Source of the DNA: JAVJSU01 sp040219275
Lineage (GTDB): Bacteria > Chloroflexota > Anaerolineae > Aggregatilineales > Phototrophicaceae
DNA: 64,000 nt
Direction: 5' to 3'
Assembly: GCA_040219275.1 (NCBI GenBank)
Contig: JAVJSU010000024.1
Location: forward strand, 124,001-188,000
Shown here: in pieces, positions 24,816-33,222 of the stretch
How positions within the stretch are numbered: the first letter of the stretch is position 1
Layout of the letters: each line of letters begins with the position of its first letter
Notes under the pieces: generated by a model
What the model saw: the letters and a program-made list of their open reading frames with translations, nothing else
Database searches by the model: none
Told to the model about the DNA's origin: nothing
Translations under genes and position numbers: made by a program

Positions 24816-25587
24816 TTTGATAACGGTGGCGTATGGGTTGCCGGATGATACGAAGGCGCTGGTGGAGAAGGTGCTCGAAGAGAGCGAGCATGATGTGAAG
24901 GTGCATCTGTTCTTACACTCGAAATACAAGGATGTGGTTAAGGTGTGTAAGGCGCTGGCGAAAGATAAGGCGGTCAAGCTGTACGATTACGGGGTGAATC
25001 GTGGGCTGGGCAAGAGCCTGAATGAGGGACTGCTGGCGGCGTATGGCGGCGGGGCAGACGTGGCTATTGTGGCGAATGATGACCTCCTGCCGGATGATGG
25101 GGCGTTTGATCTGCTGGCGGAATTGGCGGCGGGGAATCAAGACTTTTACAAGGTGTATGGGCGGATGTTCGTGAAGCGTACCGGCAAGGAAGACGATAGC
25201 CGGTTGAACTTCTGCGCGATCAACCCGATTGCTTTAGAGACGATTGGCATGTTTGATGAGAACCTGTTCCCGATTTATTATGATGATGTGGATTGGGAGT
25301 ACCGGGCGCGGCTGGCAGGGTTGCGGGATATTGTGAGCTATGATGTGCATGGGGTGCATCTGGGGAGCGCGAGCATCTATAGTGTGCCGGGGCTGAAAGA
25401 GCAGAACGGGACGACCTTCTACCGCAATCGTGAGTATTATAAGGCGAAGTGGGGCGGTAATCTGGGGCGTGAGACGTTCAGCGTGCCGTTTAATGATGCA
25501 AAGTTTGATGTGCGAATTGATCCGAAGGTGCGGAGTGCGCCGTATCCGGGGTATAACCGGACGGATCAGGATATTGTGAGGATTTAA
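24802..25587 (+). CDS. GT2-family glycosyltransferase
   Basis: 261 aa. GT-A features: VDLITVAYGLPDDTKALVEKVL, NRGLGKSLNEGLLAAYGGGADVAIVANDDLLPDDG with the NDD metal-binding site, and MFDENLFPIYYDDVDWEYRARLAG, the acceptor/catalytic-base region (ED-like DVDW). Similar to rhamnosyl/galactosyl-type transferases. With the GT4 enzyme and the nucleotidyltransferase it forms a phage glycosylation set. Confidence 0.85.
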   Translation: MMRVDLITVAYGLPDDTKALVEKVLEESEHDVKVHLFLHSKYKDVVKVCKALAKDKAVKLYDYGVNRGLGKSLNEGLLAAYGGGADVAIVANDDLLPDDGAFDLLAELAAGNQDFYKVYGRMFVKRTGKEDDSRLNFCAINPIALETIGMFDENLFPIYYDDVDWEYRARLAGLRDIVSYDVHGVHLGSASIYSVPGLKEQNGTTFYRNREYYKAKWGGNLGRETFSVPFNDAKFDVRIDPKVRSAPYPGYNRTDQDIVRI

Positions 25588-25588
25588 G

Positions 25589-25990
25589 ATGGCGATTACG
25601 GCTCAGCAATTGGCGGATATACGGGCAGACATCGGCGACGAAAGCTCTGCGATCTGGACGGATGAGGAGATTAGCCGTGTGTGGGAGCGGGTGAGCGGGG
25701 CGACGAGCACGAATCAGCGGCATGAGGCAACTCTGGCGTTGCTGGTGCGTCAGTTGCTGGGGAATGCGGTGATGTTGCGGGATTATACGGCTGGTGCGAC
25801 GGCTGAGAAGCAATCGCAGGTGTTTAGCCAGTTGCAGAAGTTGTATGCGCTGTATAAGGACTCGCTGGATAGTGCGCTGGGGACGGACCGTCGGCAGGTT
25901 GCGCGTGGCTGGGTGAAAGGTGCACCGCGGCAGGGTCGAGAATTCCCGGATGATTACTATGATGATGAGCGGAATGATCGCACCAGTTAA
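25589..25990 (+). CDS. Head-tail connector (adaptor)
   Basis: 133 aa. ITAQQLADIRADIGDESSAIWTDEEISRVWERVSG and a following helical bundle fit the gp6/gp15-like adaptor that sits under the portal. Position directly before the stopper-like and gp10-like genes supports it. It starts one base after the glycosyltransferase stop. Confidence 0.75.
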   Translation: MAITAQQLADIRADIGDESSAIWTDEEISRVWERVSGATSTNQRHEATLALLVRQLLGNAVMLRDYTAGATAEKQSQVFSQLQKLYALYKDSLDSALGTDRRQVARGWVKGAPRQGREFPDDYYDDERNDRTS

Positions 25991-25993
25991 CTA

Positions 25994-26015
25994 CCGATAA
26001 GGCACATTCTAGGAA
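25994..26015 (-). promoter_or_regulatory. Dispersed bipartite motif, copy 10
   Basis: Read on minus: TTCCTAGAA, N6, TTAT, CGG. On plus its AGGAAGG is the ribosome site of the next gene. Confidence 0.75.
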
Positions 26016-26024
26016 GGTAAGCTG

Positions 26025-26375
26025 ATGCCTAATTTTGGTAATTTTATGAATAAGGCGTGGATTGGTACGGCGTTTGATGCTGACCCCACGTGGCTGATTA
26101 CGCGGGATAGTGTGAGTCTGGTGCTTTTGCGTGGCGCTACGAATTTGAGTGCTCAGACGGTGCGGATTGTGCCACAGCCGAGCGGCGGGCGTGAACAGCA
26201 GACACCGAAGGCGGGCAATCAGGGCGTGAGTAGCAAGGTGATTGTGATCGGCGATGGTGATCTGAATGTGCAGGCGGGTGATCGGTTCGCATATGAGGGG
26301 CGGAAGTATCGCGTGGTGAGCGTGGATGCATCGATGCCGAATAAGACCGAAGCATGGGCGGATGGTGTTGAGTAA
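26025..26375 (+). CDS. Head closure/stopper-like protein
   Basis: 116 aa, beta-rich (DSVSLVLLRGATNLSAQTVRIVPQP, GDLNVQAGDRFAYEGRKYRVVSVDA), the usual pattern of gp16-like head-tail joining proteins: a small barrel with a long loop. Called from pattern and order. Confidence 0.62.
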   Translation: MPNFGNFMNKAWIGTAFDADPTWLITRDSVSLVLLRGATNLSAQTVRIVPQPSGGREQQTPKAGNQGVSSKVIVIGDGDLNVQAGDRFAYEGRKYRVVSVDASMPNKTEAWADGVE

Positions 26376-26737
26376 TGCCGGATGAGGTGCAGTGGGATCG
26401 CGGGAGCGTGGATAACGTTAGCCGGAATATGCGCGAGTATGGGCGGCGCGTGCTGTGGGCGAGGATGCGCGTGGCTCAGTATTGGACGGCGGTGTTTGAA
26501 GCGGAGGCGAAACAGAATGCACCGTGGACGGACCAGACGGGGAATGCGCGGCAGAGTTTGCATTCTTACGTAGAAGAGTTGACGAATAACGCGGTGGCGA
26601 TCTACCTCAGTCATGGCGTGGATTATGGCATCTATCTGGAGACGATGAGTTCCGGCAGGTATGGCGTGATTATGGATGTGCTGGAGCGGCATTATCAAGA
26701 GGTGATGGATATGGTGGCGGAGATATTTAGGAGTTAG
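26375..26737 (+). CDS. HK97 gp10-like tail component
   Basis: 120 aa, overlapping the previous stop. AEAKQNAPWTDQTGNARQSLHSYVE and HGVDYGIYLETMSSGRYGVIMDVLERHYQEV are the family hallmarks (APW..TG.AR..L; YG..LE). Involved in head-tail joining or tail completion. Confidence 0.85.
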   Translation: MPDEVQWDRGSVDNVSRNMREYGRRVLWARMRVAQYWTAVFEAEAKQNAPWTDQTGNARQSLHSYVEELTNNAVAIYLSHGVDYGIYLETMSSGRYGVIMDVLERHYQEVMDMVAEIFRS

Positions 26738-26760
26738 ACGTTTCCTATATTTCAAACATA

Positions 26761-26791
26761 AGCCTGCACACTTAGAGATGTAGGCTTTTTT
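26761..26791 (+). terminator. Rho-independent terminator
   Basis: AGCCTgCA/TGtAGGCT stem with T6 and GATTC, sharing its layout and upstream CCTATATTT with the one at 20590. Confidence 0.75.
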
Positions 26792-26811
26792 GATTCTGGG
26801 TGTAGGCAATT

Positions 26812-27270
26812 TTGGCGACGATACGCACGGCGTTACTGGCAAAACTAGAGGGCGATGCGACATTGACCGGCATTTTAACCGGTGGGGTGTGGGATGCGTC
26901 CGAGGTAGATCGCCGGGGTGTGACCCCACGTGAAGCGGTTTATGAAGCGGATGGGGTGCGGTTGAAGCCGCTGGCGGTGGTGCGGTGGCGGAGTGCGGTA
27001 TCGACTGAGATTGTGCAGATTAGTGAGCGCCGATTCTTCGAGATTTATTTCTATGAGGATTATGGGTACGTCAAAATTGAGACGGCTAAACGGCGGGTTA
27101 AGGCACTATTGCACCGTGAATTGTTGCCTGTGGCGGGCGAGGGAACGTATTTCACCGTGTGGGTGGACGACCTCGGCGAGCGGGTGATGGAAGAAGAGGA
27201 CGTTTTTGGCGGCGCATCGATGGACATGAGCCGCTTTTACATCATTTATACAGACCGTGATAGAGAGTAA
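26812..27270 (+). CDS. Tail terminator-like protein
   Basis: 152 aa, TTG start. Order of elements (IRTALLAKLEGDATLTGIL, then LKPLAVVRWRSA, FEIYFYEDYGYVKIETAKRRVKALL, and a C-terminal strand pair) fits gpU/gp17-like tail terminators that cap the tail tube. It lies between gp10-like and tail tube genes. Confidence 0.65.
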   Translation: MATIRTALLAKLEGDATLTGILTGGVWDASEVDRRGVTPREAVYEADGVRLKPLAVVRWRSAVSTEIVQISERRFFEIYFYEDYGYVKIETAKRRVKALLHRELLPVAGEGTYFTVWVDDLGERVMEEEDVFGGASMDMSRFYIIYTDRDRE

Positions 27271-27281
27271 AGGAATAAATC

Positions 27282-27893
27282 ATGGCGTTTGAATTTGGGG
27301 AAACTTCGTTTACGCTGAACAACTTCATTGCGGCGCGGTACAACATCACCGCTGACACGTATGAGTTGCCGGGGACGTTGGAAAGTGGGCAGATGTTGGA
27401 GATCGACCCGCAAGCCGACACAGACATGATGAAGGGCTATGGCGTTACTACCCGTCTGTTGACGGTGGAAACGATGGCGAACATCAGCGTGAAGAGTGGC
27501 GGGTATGACTTCAGTACGTATGCAATCATGACCGGCTCCAGCACTGACACCAGCGGGACGACTCCGAATCAGGTGCGGTTTGAAGACCTGATTTCCGGTG
27601 GTGCCGGGTTGCCGTATTGGGGCGTGATCGGCGAGGCGGTGACGGATGACGGCGGGCTGATCGTGATTGGCTTGCGGTGCTGTAAGCTGGACAAACGTCC
27701 GAAGTTCACATTGGACGGTACAGCGAACAAATACAACCTCAGTGAAGCGGGCGGCAAGGCTATTCCGATTGTGACCAGCAGTGCGTTGCAACTTGGTCGT
27801 CGTCGTTCTTACGAAACACTGGCGGACTGGACGGCAAACCGTCCTACCGATGGCGCAGAATTCAAAGCGTTCTTCACTGACGCGGCTAGCTAG
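27282..27893 (+). CDS. Major tail tube protein
   Basis: 203 aa, good ribosome site. Beta-rich with ITADTYELPGTLESGQMLEIDPQADTDMMKGYGVTTRLLTVETMANISVKSGG, matching a tube subunit with N-terminal hairpin. High Thr/Gly content and the place before the tail chaperone and tape measure support it. Confidence 0.75.
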   Translation: MAFEFGETSFTLNNFIAARYNITADTYELPGTLESGQMLEIDPQADTDMMKGYGVTTRLLTVETMANISVKSGGYDFSTYAIMTGSSTDTSGTTPNQVRFEDLISGGAGLPYWGVIGEAVTDDGGLIVIGLRCCKLDKRPKFTLDGTANKYNLSEAGGKAIPIVTSSALQLGRRRSYETLADWTANRPTDGAEFKAFFTDAAS

Positions 27894-27901
27894 GAGAACC
27901 T

Positions 27902-28393
27902 ATGACGCTTAAAGTTGCCGGTGCGGGACGCTTCGCACCAAAGACTGAGATGGTACAGTTGCCTTCGCTGAAGGGTACGGGCGAGGCTGTTAAGTTGAAA
28001 CGTCCTGATCTGGTGGAGTTGTTCACCGGGGATGATATACCGGATGTGCTGAGTAACATTGTGCTGGACACGATTGGCGTGAATGGCAAGAAGAATAAAA
28101 AACAGGATGATTTCGTCATTACGAAAGAAAACCTGCCTCAGCTGATGAAGGTGCTGGATATTATCTGCGTGGCGTGTTTCGTTGAGCCGAAGGTGACGAC
28201 GGATGAAGTGATTGCCAATATGAACCCGGATACGTATGTGTACATTGGGTGGTTGGACTTCATTGATAAAACCGTCGTGATGGATTGGGCATTGGGGGCG
28301 CAATTTGTGAAGGTGGAATCCTTTCGTGAGGAAGCGCCCGGAGATGTGGAGACTGTACCGGAGATGCAAGACGTTCAGCCGATCGCCGAGTGA
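27902..28393 (+). CDS. Tail assembly chaperone (gpG-like)
   Basis: 163 aa. ENLPQLMKVLDIICVACFVEPKVTTDEVIANMNPDTYVYIGWLDFIDKTVVMDWALG is typical of the chaperone that coats the tape measure protein. An overlapping reading frame follows, as in many siphoviruses. Confidence 0.72.
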   Translation: MTLKVAGAGRFAPKTEMVQLPSLKGTGEAVKLKRPDLVELFTGDDIPDVLSNIVLDTIGVNGKKNKKQDDFVITKENLPQLMKVLDIICVACFVEPKVTTDEVIANMNPDTYVYIGWLDFIDKTVVMDWALGAQFVKVESFREEAPGDVETVPEMQDVQPIAE

Positions 28394-28397
28394 TGTG

Positions 28398-28604
28398 ATG
28401 GGGTTGGATGAGGATAATCCGTGGCTCTGCTGGCAGTTTGATAATGCGGTGGAGATGCTTGGCTTGTGGGTTGAGAACAAGATGAGCGAGCGAACGGATA
28501 AGGGTAAGCCGAGATATGAGATTGAAGAATTGCTCGGATTGCCGCACCGGATTAAGCCGATCAGTAGCGACTTGCTGAATAATAGCCGGTTGTTCGGTTC
28601 CTAG
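28398..28604 (+). CDS. Second tail chaperone-type reading frame
   Basis: 68 aa from ATG 28398 (frame is open from 28326). NPWLCWQFDNAVEMLGLWVENKMSERTDKGKPRYEIEELLGLPH is a common pattern for the downstream chaperone frame. It lies in the +1 frame relative to the gpG-like gene. It may be read separately or after a frameshift; I saw no canonical slippery heptamer. Confidence 0.65.
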   Translation: MGLDEDNPWLCWQFDNAVEMLGLWVENKMSERTDKGKPRYEIEELLGLPHRIKPISSDLLNNSRLFGS

Positions 28605-28619
28605 AAAGACAGTTATCAG
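28598..28619 (+). promoter_or_regulatory. Dispersed bipartite motif, copy 11
   Basis: TTCCTAGAA, N6, TTAT, CAG; contains the stop codon of the chaperone frame. Confidence 0.75.
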
Positions 28620-28648
28620 CAGACATGGCATTGCCTATATAAGCGCGG

Positions 28649-28683
28649 AGAGCCTGCACAATTGGAGTGTAGGCTCTTTTTGA
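28649..28683 (+). terminator. Rho-independent terminator before the tape measure gene
   Basis: Arms AGAGCCTgCAC and GTGtAGGCTCT, then T5 and GATTC; ATTGCCTATATA precedes it. Confidence 0.78.
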
Positions 28684-28695
28684 TTCGGATGATTT

Positions 28696-31401
28696 ATGTC
28701 ACTTGATAGTGGTTTCAATTTAGGGAACGCATACGGACGGATTGTCATCAGCGATAACGTTGATGAGGCGGTGAATCGCGCACAGCAGTCATGGACTACC
28801 GGTATTCAGAACATCGGGCAGACCATGCAGAACCTGGGTGCGAATTTAACGCTGGCGCTGGCTCCTGTGACGGCATTTGTGGCGCAGGGGGTGGGTGCGT
28901 TCGCGTCGTTTGATGCGATCCTGAGCGAGATTTCTGCACGGACGGGCGCGACTGCGGAAGAGATGGACGCGGTGCGGCTTAAGGCGATGGAGATGGGGCG
29001 TGATACGGCATTCAGCGCGACGGATGCGGCGGATGCGATGCTCCAGTTGTTGAGTAGTGGTTATGACCTGCGAGAGACGATGATCGCGCTTGAACCGGTG
29101 CTGAACCTTGCGGCGGCGGGTGGGTTGAACCTCGGCACGGCGGCGGATGCGGTGACGGATATTCTGGCGCAATTCCGGCTGGGCGCGGAGAGTGCTACGG
29201 ATGTGACGGATGCACTGAGCGCGGCGGCTGGGAGTAGCTCGGCGACGGTGGGTGATTTGATCGCCGGGTTTGCGAATGTAGGACCGGTGGCGAGTTCGTT
29301 CGGCATTAGTGTCGATCAGACGGCGGCGATTCTTGGGACGTTCAGCGAGAACGGTATCAAGGGCGCGGAAGCCGGTACGCAATTGCGGTCTATGCTGAAC
29401 AATATGACGCGCAACACGGATGAAGTGCAGGGAATGTGGCAACAGCTGGGCGTGAGCATGACGGACAGCGAGGGCAACTTTCGTGATATTAATGACATCA
29501 TCCAAGATTTGAACGTGGCGATGGAGGGTATGAGCGAGAGCGAGCGGGCTGACGCTATTCGTACCCTTGCCGGAAGCTACGGGCAGATGGGGCTGACGGC
29601 GTTGCTGGCGAGTGATGGCATTGAAGACATGGAAGCGGCAATGGCTGGGGCGGCGAGCGCGGCGGAAGTTGCGGAGGCGCGTAATTCGTCGTTTCGTGGG
29701 GTGGTTAATCAGCTGAAGAGTAGCCTTGAGATATTGAGCATTACTGTGATTGGTCCGCTGGTGGAACGGTATTTGTCTCCATTGATTCAGCGGGTGACGG
29801 AAGTAATAAATCAGGTGAATAACTGGTTGATGGCTAACCCTCAGCTTACCGAACAGCTGGGATTGGTGCTGGGTGTGCTGTCTGTGTTAGGTCCGAGTGT
29901 GTTTACGCTAGGCAAGGCAATCAGCACAGTGGGGGCGATATTAGGGTTTGTGTTCTCCCCGATTGGGATTCTGATTGGCTTATTGACCGCGTTGTATCTG
30001 GCGTTCCAGAACAATTTCCTCGGCATACGTGACATCCTTCAGCCGGTGATTGATACGATCTCGAATGGTATTTCGCGATTGATGGACTCCATCGGATGGT
30101 TCATTGACGATATTAAGACAATGGGGATTGTGGACGCGATCCTGAACGCTTTCGGGTTCGGGAGTGATGGCGTTGAGATTGGTGATAGCTGGATAGAGGG
30201 CGTGCTGGTTAGCTTCGGGATGGCGCGTGATACGGCGAACGGAATTGTAAAAGAGATAGGAAGCAAGTTATCTGAATTCATTACGTTCGTTGAAGAGACA
30301 GTTGTTCCCGGATTACAGACGCTGGCGGATTGGTTCATTACGGATGGGCTTCCGGCGGCGGTTGATTTCGTAAATGGCACGGTTGTTCCGGCGGTGCAGG
30401 GCTTCTTTGACTTCCTCGCCGGTGTGTGGGACAAAGTGTCCCCTGCGCTGAGTATGATCGCTGATTGGTTCATCACCAGCGCATTGCCCTCAATTGTGAC
30501 GCTTGTAAACGATTCGATTTTACCAGCGGTGAAAGAATTCTTTAATTTTCTGGCTCAGGCGTGGGAGATATTAGAGCCGGGTTTGAGTTCTTTTGCTGAT
30601 TGGTTCCTCGTGAGCGCGTTGCCTCCCATATTGGATATTGTGAATAACTTAATCCCTGTGATCGGTATTGTGGTGGATGTGTTGCGGACGATCTGGGAGG
30701 TTGTTAGCCCGGCGTTACTGGCTGTTCTGGATTTCTTTGTGACCACAGGTTTTCCAGTCATTCAAAAGAATATTCAATTTGTGCTTGATGTGGTCAATCT
30801 GTTCTTACAGGCGCTGGTTAGTTTGTGGGCAGACGCAGAGCCGGGTGTGAATGCGCTTAAAGACGGGATGGCGATTGTGTTCGATTTCATCAAGACAAAC
30901 ATTATTGATCCGGTAGTGACGGCGATTAATTCCGTAGTGACAGCGGCGACTAATGCGGCGGCGGAAGTTGAGAGGATTATTGGACCGGTGATTGATGAGG
31001 TTAACCGGATTGTGAGTGATCCGATTGGTTCGATTGGCGGGAGTGCTAACCCGTTCCGTGAGGGGAGCGGTGCGCTCCGCGGTGTGGGTGATTTGCTGAA
31101 CATCGGGCGATCACGCGATAGTGGCGGTCCGGGTGTGGCGAATTTGCCGTATCTGATTGGACCATCCCAGCAGGGAGCGGAGGTGTTTGTGCCGGGGGAT
31201 AACGGAACATTCTTGCCGGACTTCGCGGATACGGTTGCCCAGATGGTGCAGGCGGCGGCTGGTGGCGGTGGTGGTGGGGATATTTACGTGACGGTTAGCC
31301 CACCGGCGGGGATGAGCGCGGGAGAGGCGCAGATGTTGGGTGAGCATATCGGGACGGGTGTAAGAAGTACGTTGCGATCAAGGGGGACGGATCGTGGTTG
31401 A
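28696..31401 (+). CDS. Tail tape measure protein
   Basis: 901 aa. The N-terminal TP901-type domain is clear: FASFDAILSEISARTGATAEEMDAV, GRDTAFSATDAADAMLQLLSSGYD, FSENGIKGAEAGTQLRSMLNNMTR. Residues ~395-425 hold hydrophobic segments (LGLVLGVLSVLGPSVFTLGKAI, ILGFVFSPIGILIGLLTALYLAF). Residues ~535-715 contain four ~44-aa repeats, each with L..(A/L)DWF(I/L)xxxLP. A Gly-rich C-terminus ends it. From length alone the tail would be roughly 130 nm, at about 0.15 nm per residue. Confidence 0.93.
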   Translation: MSLDSGFNLGNAYGRIVISDNVDEAVNRAQQSWTTGIQNIGQTMQNLGANLTLALAPVTAFVAQGVGAFASFDAILSEISARTGATAEEMDAVRLKAMEMGRDTAFSATDAADAMLQLLSSGYDLRETMIALEPVLNLAAAGGLNLGTAADAVTDILAQFRLGAESATDVTDALSAAAGSSSATVGDLIAGFANVGPVASSFGISVDQTAAILGTFSENGIKGAEAGTQLRSMLNNMTRNTDEVQGMWQQLGVSMTDSEGNFRDINDIIQDLNVAMEGMSESERADAIRTLAGSYGQMGLTALLASDGIEDMEAAMAGAASAAEVAEARNSSFRGVVNQLKSSLEILSITVIGPLVERYLSPLIQRVTEVINQVNNWLMANPQLTEQLGLVLGVLSVLGPSVFTLGKAISTVGAILGFVFSPIGILIGLLTALYLAFQNNFLGIRDILQPVIDTISNGISRLMDSIGWFIDDIKTMGIVDAILNAFGFGSDGVEIGDSWIEGVLVSFGMARDTANGIVKEIGSKLSEFITFVEETVVPGLQTLADWFITDGLPAAVDFVNGTVVPAVQGFFDFLAGVWDKVSPALSMIADWFITSALPSIVTLVNDSILPAVKEFFNFLAQAWEILEPGLSSFADWFLVSALPPILDIVNNLIPVIGIVVDVLRTIWEVVSPALLAVLDFFVTTGFPVIQKNIQFVLDVVNLFLQALVSLWADAEPGVNALKDGMAIVFDFIKTNIIDPVVTAINSVVTAATNAAAEVERIIGPVIDEVNRIVSDPIGSIGGSANPFREGSGALRGVGDLLNIGRSRDSGGPGVANLPYLIGPSQQGAEVFVPGDNGTFLPDFADTVAQMVQAAAGGGGGGDIYVTVSPPAGMSAGEAQMLGEHIGTGVRSTLRSRGTDRG

Positions 31402-32284
31402 CCATACGCATCTGATTAAGTTTGGCGGTGGGGCGGAGGTGTACAGCATCCCGCTATATAGCCAAGCAGATTATCGGGATAACTTCCTGAATGTGGTACC
31501 GAGGACGGTGCGCGTGCCGGGGATGGATGGTGGGGTTGATCTGTACGGGCGGAGACGTTCACCGAGCGAGATCGGGCAGGTGAATGCGACGTGGTTCATC
31601 GATGTTGATGACCGTGCGGATATGACGGCGGCGCGGGATACGCTGGACGCGATGGTGAATTGGGGACGGCGTAAGTTGTGGATGCAACCGAGTGATTCAA
31701 CGGATCGCCCGCGGTGGTGTTTGGCGAGGATCAATAACATTAGCACGCCACAGCAGAGGGATCGTCACACGGATTTGTGGCAGAGGGTGACGGCAAATTG
31801 GCAGGTGGCTGATCCGCACTGGTATGCGTTGCCAGATGGTGAGTGGTATCTGGATGATGGGGAAGTGCTGGATGATGGGCTGAATTTGAATAGTCCGCGG
31901 ACAACCACAACGACGGTGAATGATGGGAGCGTGATTACGCTGACGAACGCGGGGAATGCGCCTACGCCGGTGATCCTGCTGTTTAAGACCGGATCGGAGA
32001 CGTTGAGCGATTTGCGGGTTGAGCAGGTGGACGGGGCGGGGTATCTCGTCAACGGGTTCACTTCCGCTAACAGTTATTCTACGAACCAACAGATTTTAGT
32101 AGATAGCCGTCCTATGCCGAAATTCCGGCTGGATGGGGTAAGTGATTATGCGAATTTTACACGGCTGGGGGGCAATGGGTTCATTGTGCTTGAGCCGGGT
32201 GCTAACACGATCAATATCAGCGGTACGTTCAGCGGGGATATTACGCTGGAAACCTATTTTGAAGACGCATGGAGGTCTGGATGA
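31394..32284 (+). CDS. Distal tail (Dit-like) protein
   Basis: 296 aa, GTG start overlapping the tape measure end. The N-terminal domain (LIKFGGGAEVYSIPLYSQADYRDNF... VPGMDGGVDLYGRRRSPSEIGQV) is the Dit ring domain; the C-terminal part (ITLTNAGNAPTPVILLF; NTINISGTFSGDITL) is a beta sandwich. It connects tail tube to the tip. Confidence 0.78.
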   Translation: MVDHTHLIKFGGGAEVYSIPLYSQADYRDNFLNVVPRTVRVPGMDGGVDLYGRRRSPSEIGQVNATWFIDVDDRADMTAARDTLDAMVNWGRRKLWMQPSDSTDRPRWCLARINNISTPQQRDRHTDLWQRVTANWQVADPHWYALPDGEWYLDDGEVLDDGLNLNSPRTTTTTVNDGSVITLTNAGNAPTPVILLFKTGSETLSDLRVEQVDGAGYLVNGFTSANSYSTNQQILVDSRPMPKFRLDGVSDYANFTRLGGNGFIVLEPGANTINISGTFSGDITLETYFEDAWRSG

Positions 32285-33222
32285 CAAGTAATTATCATAC
32301 GCCGATTGCGAATGGCGCGGCGGCAAATGCGACGACGTTTAACACGCCATTGAGTTCGCTGGATACACAGGTGACGGCGAACGCGGCGGATATTGTGGCG
32401 TTGCAGGCGGTGAGTTTTGATCCTGCCGGGTTGAATCCGCAGGCGCGGTTGAGCCTGAGCAGTACGCTGGCGGTGACAACTGCGGATGTGACGGCGGCTA
32501 CTACGCTGTATTTGCATCCGTTCCGCGGCAGTTTCGTGCCGATTTATGACGGGGCGAACTGGCAGGCGAGGGCGTTGAGTGCGGCGGTAAGCATTGCAAT
32601 ACCGGCGACGACCTCCACTGTATATGACGTGTATGCGTATTGGACGGGTGCGGCGATTGCGCTGGAATTGGTGGCGTGGAGCAGTGGCACGGCGAGAGCG
32701 ACGGCACTGACGACGCAGAACGGGATCAACGTGAAGACCGGCGACGCAACCCGGCGTTATATGGGGACGATCCGCACAACCACGGTGAGCGGGCAATGTG
32801 AGGATAGTTTGACGAGCCGCTTCCTGTGGAATATGTACAATCGTCATCCGCGGGCATTGGAACGGCAGGATTCCACGGCGAGCTGGGTTTACACCATAGC
32901 GACCTATCGTCAGGCGAACGCTAATACGGCGAATCGGGTACAGGTTGTGCTTGGATTGAGCGAGGATATTGTTGATGTGGAGGTGATGATACCGAGTGTG
33001 TCTACCGCGTTTAATGCGGTGGGTGTGGGGCTGGATAGCACCACGGTGAACAGCGCGGGATTGCAGACGAACAGCGCAACGCATTTTTGTGTGGTCACCG
33101 CGCGATATAAAAACTTCCCCGGCATTGGCTACCATGCGCTGAACTGGATTGAACTTGGTGGCAGTTCGGGCACAACCACATGGTTTGGTCCGGGCGGGAT
33201 CAGCGGGACGGTGTGGGCGTAA
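32281..33222 (+). CDS. Tail tip/fibre protein
   Basis: 313 aa from ATG 32281 (ATGA overlap). The N-terminus (TSNYHTPIANGAAANATTFNTPLSSLDTQVT) resembles the trimerising start of short tail fibres; the body is Thr/Ala/Val-rich beta structure. Possible receptor-binding protein; specific fold not recognised. Confidence 0.6.
   Translation: MTSNYHTPIANGAAANATTFNTPLSSLDTQVTANAADIVALQAVSFDPAGLNPQARLSLSSTLAVTTADVTAATTLYLHPFRGSFVPIYDGANWQARALSAAVSIAIPATTSTVYDVYAYWTGAAIALELVAWSSGTARATALTTQNGINVKTGDATRRYMGTIRTTTVSGQCEDSLTSRFLWNMYNRHPRALERQDSTASWVYTIATYRQANANTANRVQVVLGLSEDIVDVEVMIPSVSTAFNAVGVGLDSTTVNSAGLQTNSATHFCVVTARYKNFPGIGYHALNWIELGGSSGTTTWFGPGGISGTVWA

Noticed and set aside
28326..28398. Programmed frameshift joining the two tail chaperone frames
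   Set aside because: The frames overlap in the right way, but I found no slippery heptamer near the end of the first gene, and a start codon is present for the second. Left open but not claimed.
32254..33135. 293-aa minus-strand open frame opposite the tail tip gene
   Set aside because: Antisense to a gene in a tightly overlapping tail operon; no recognisable domain and no ribosome site.
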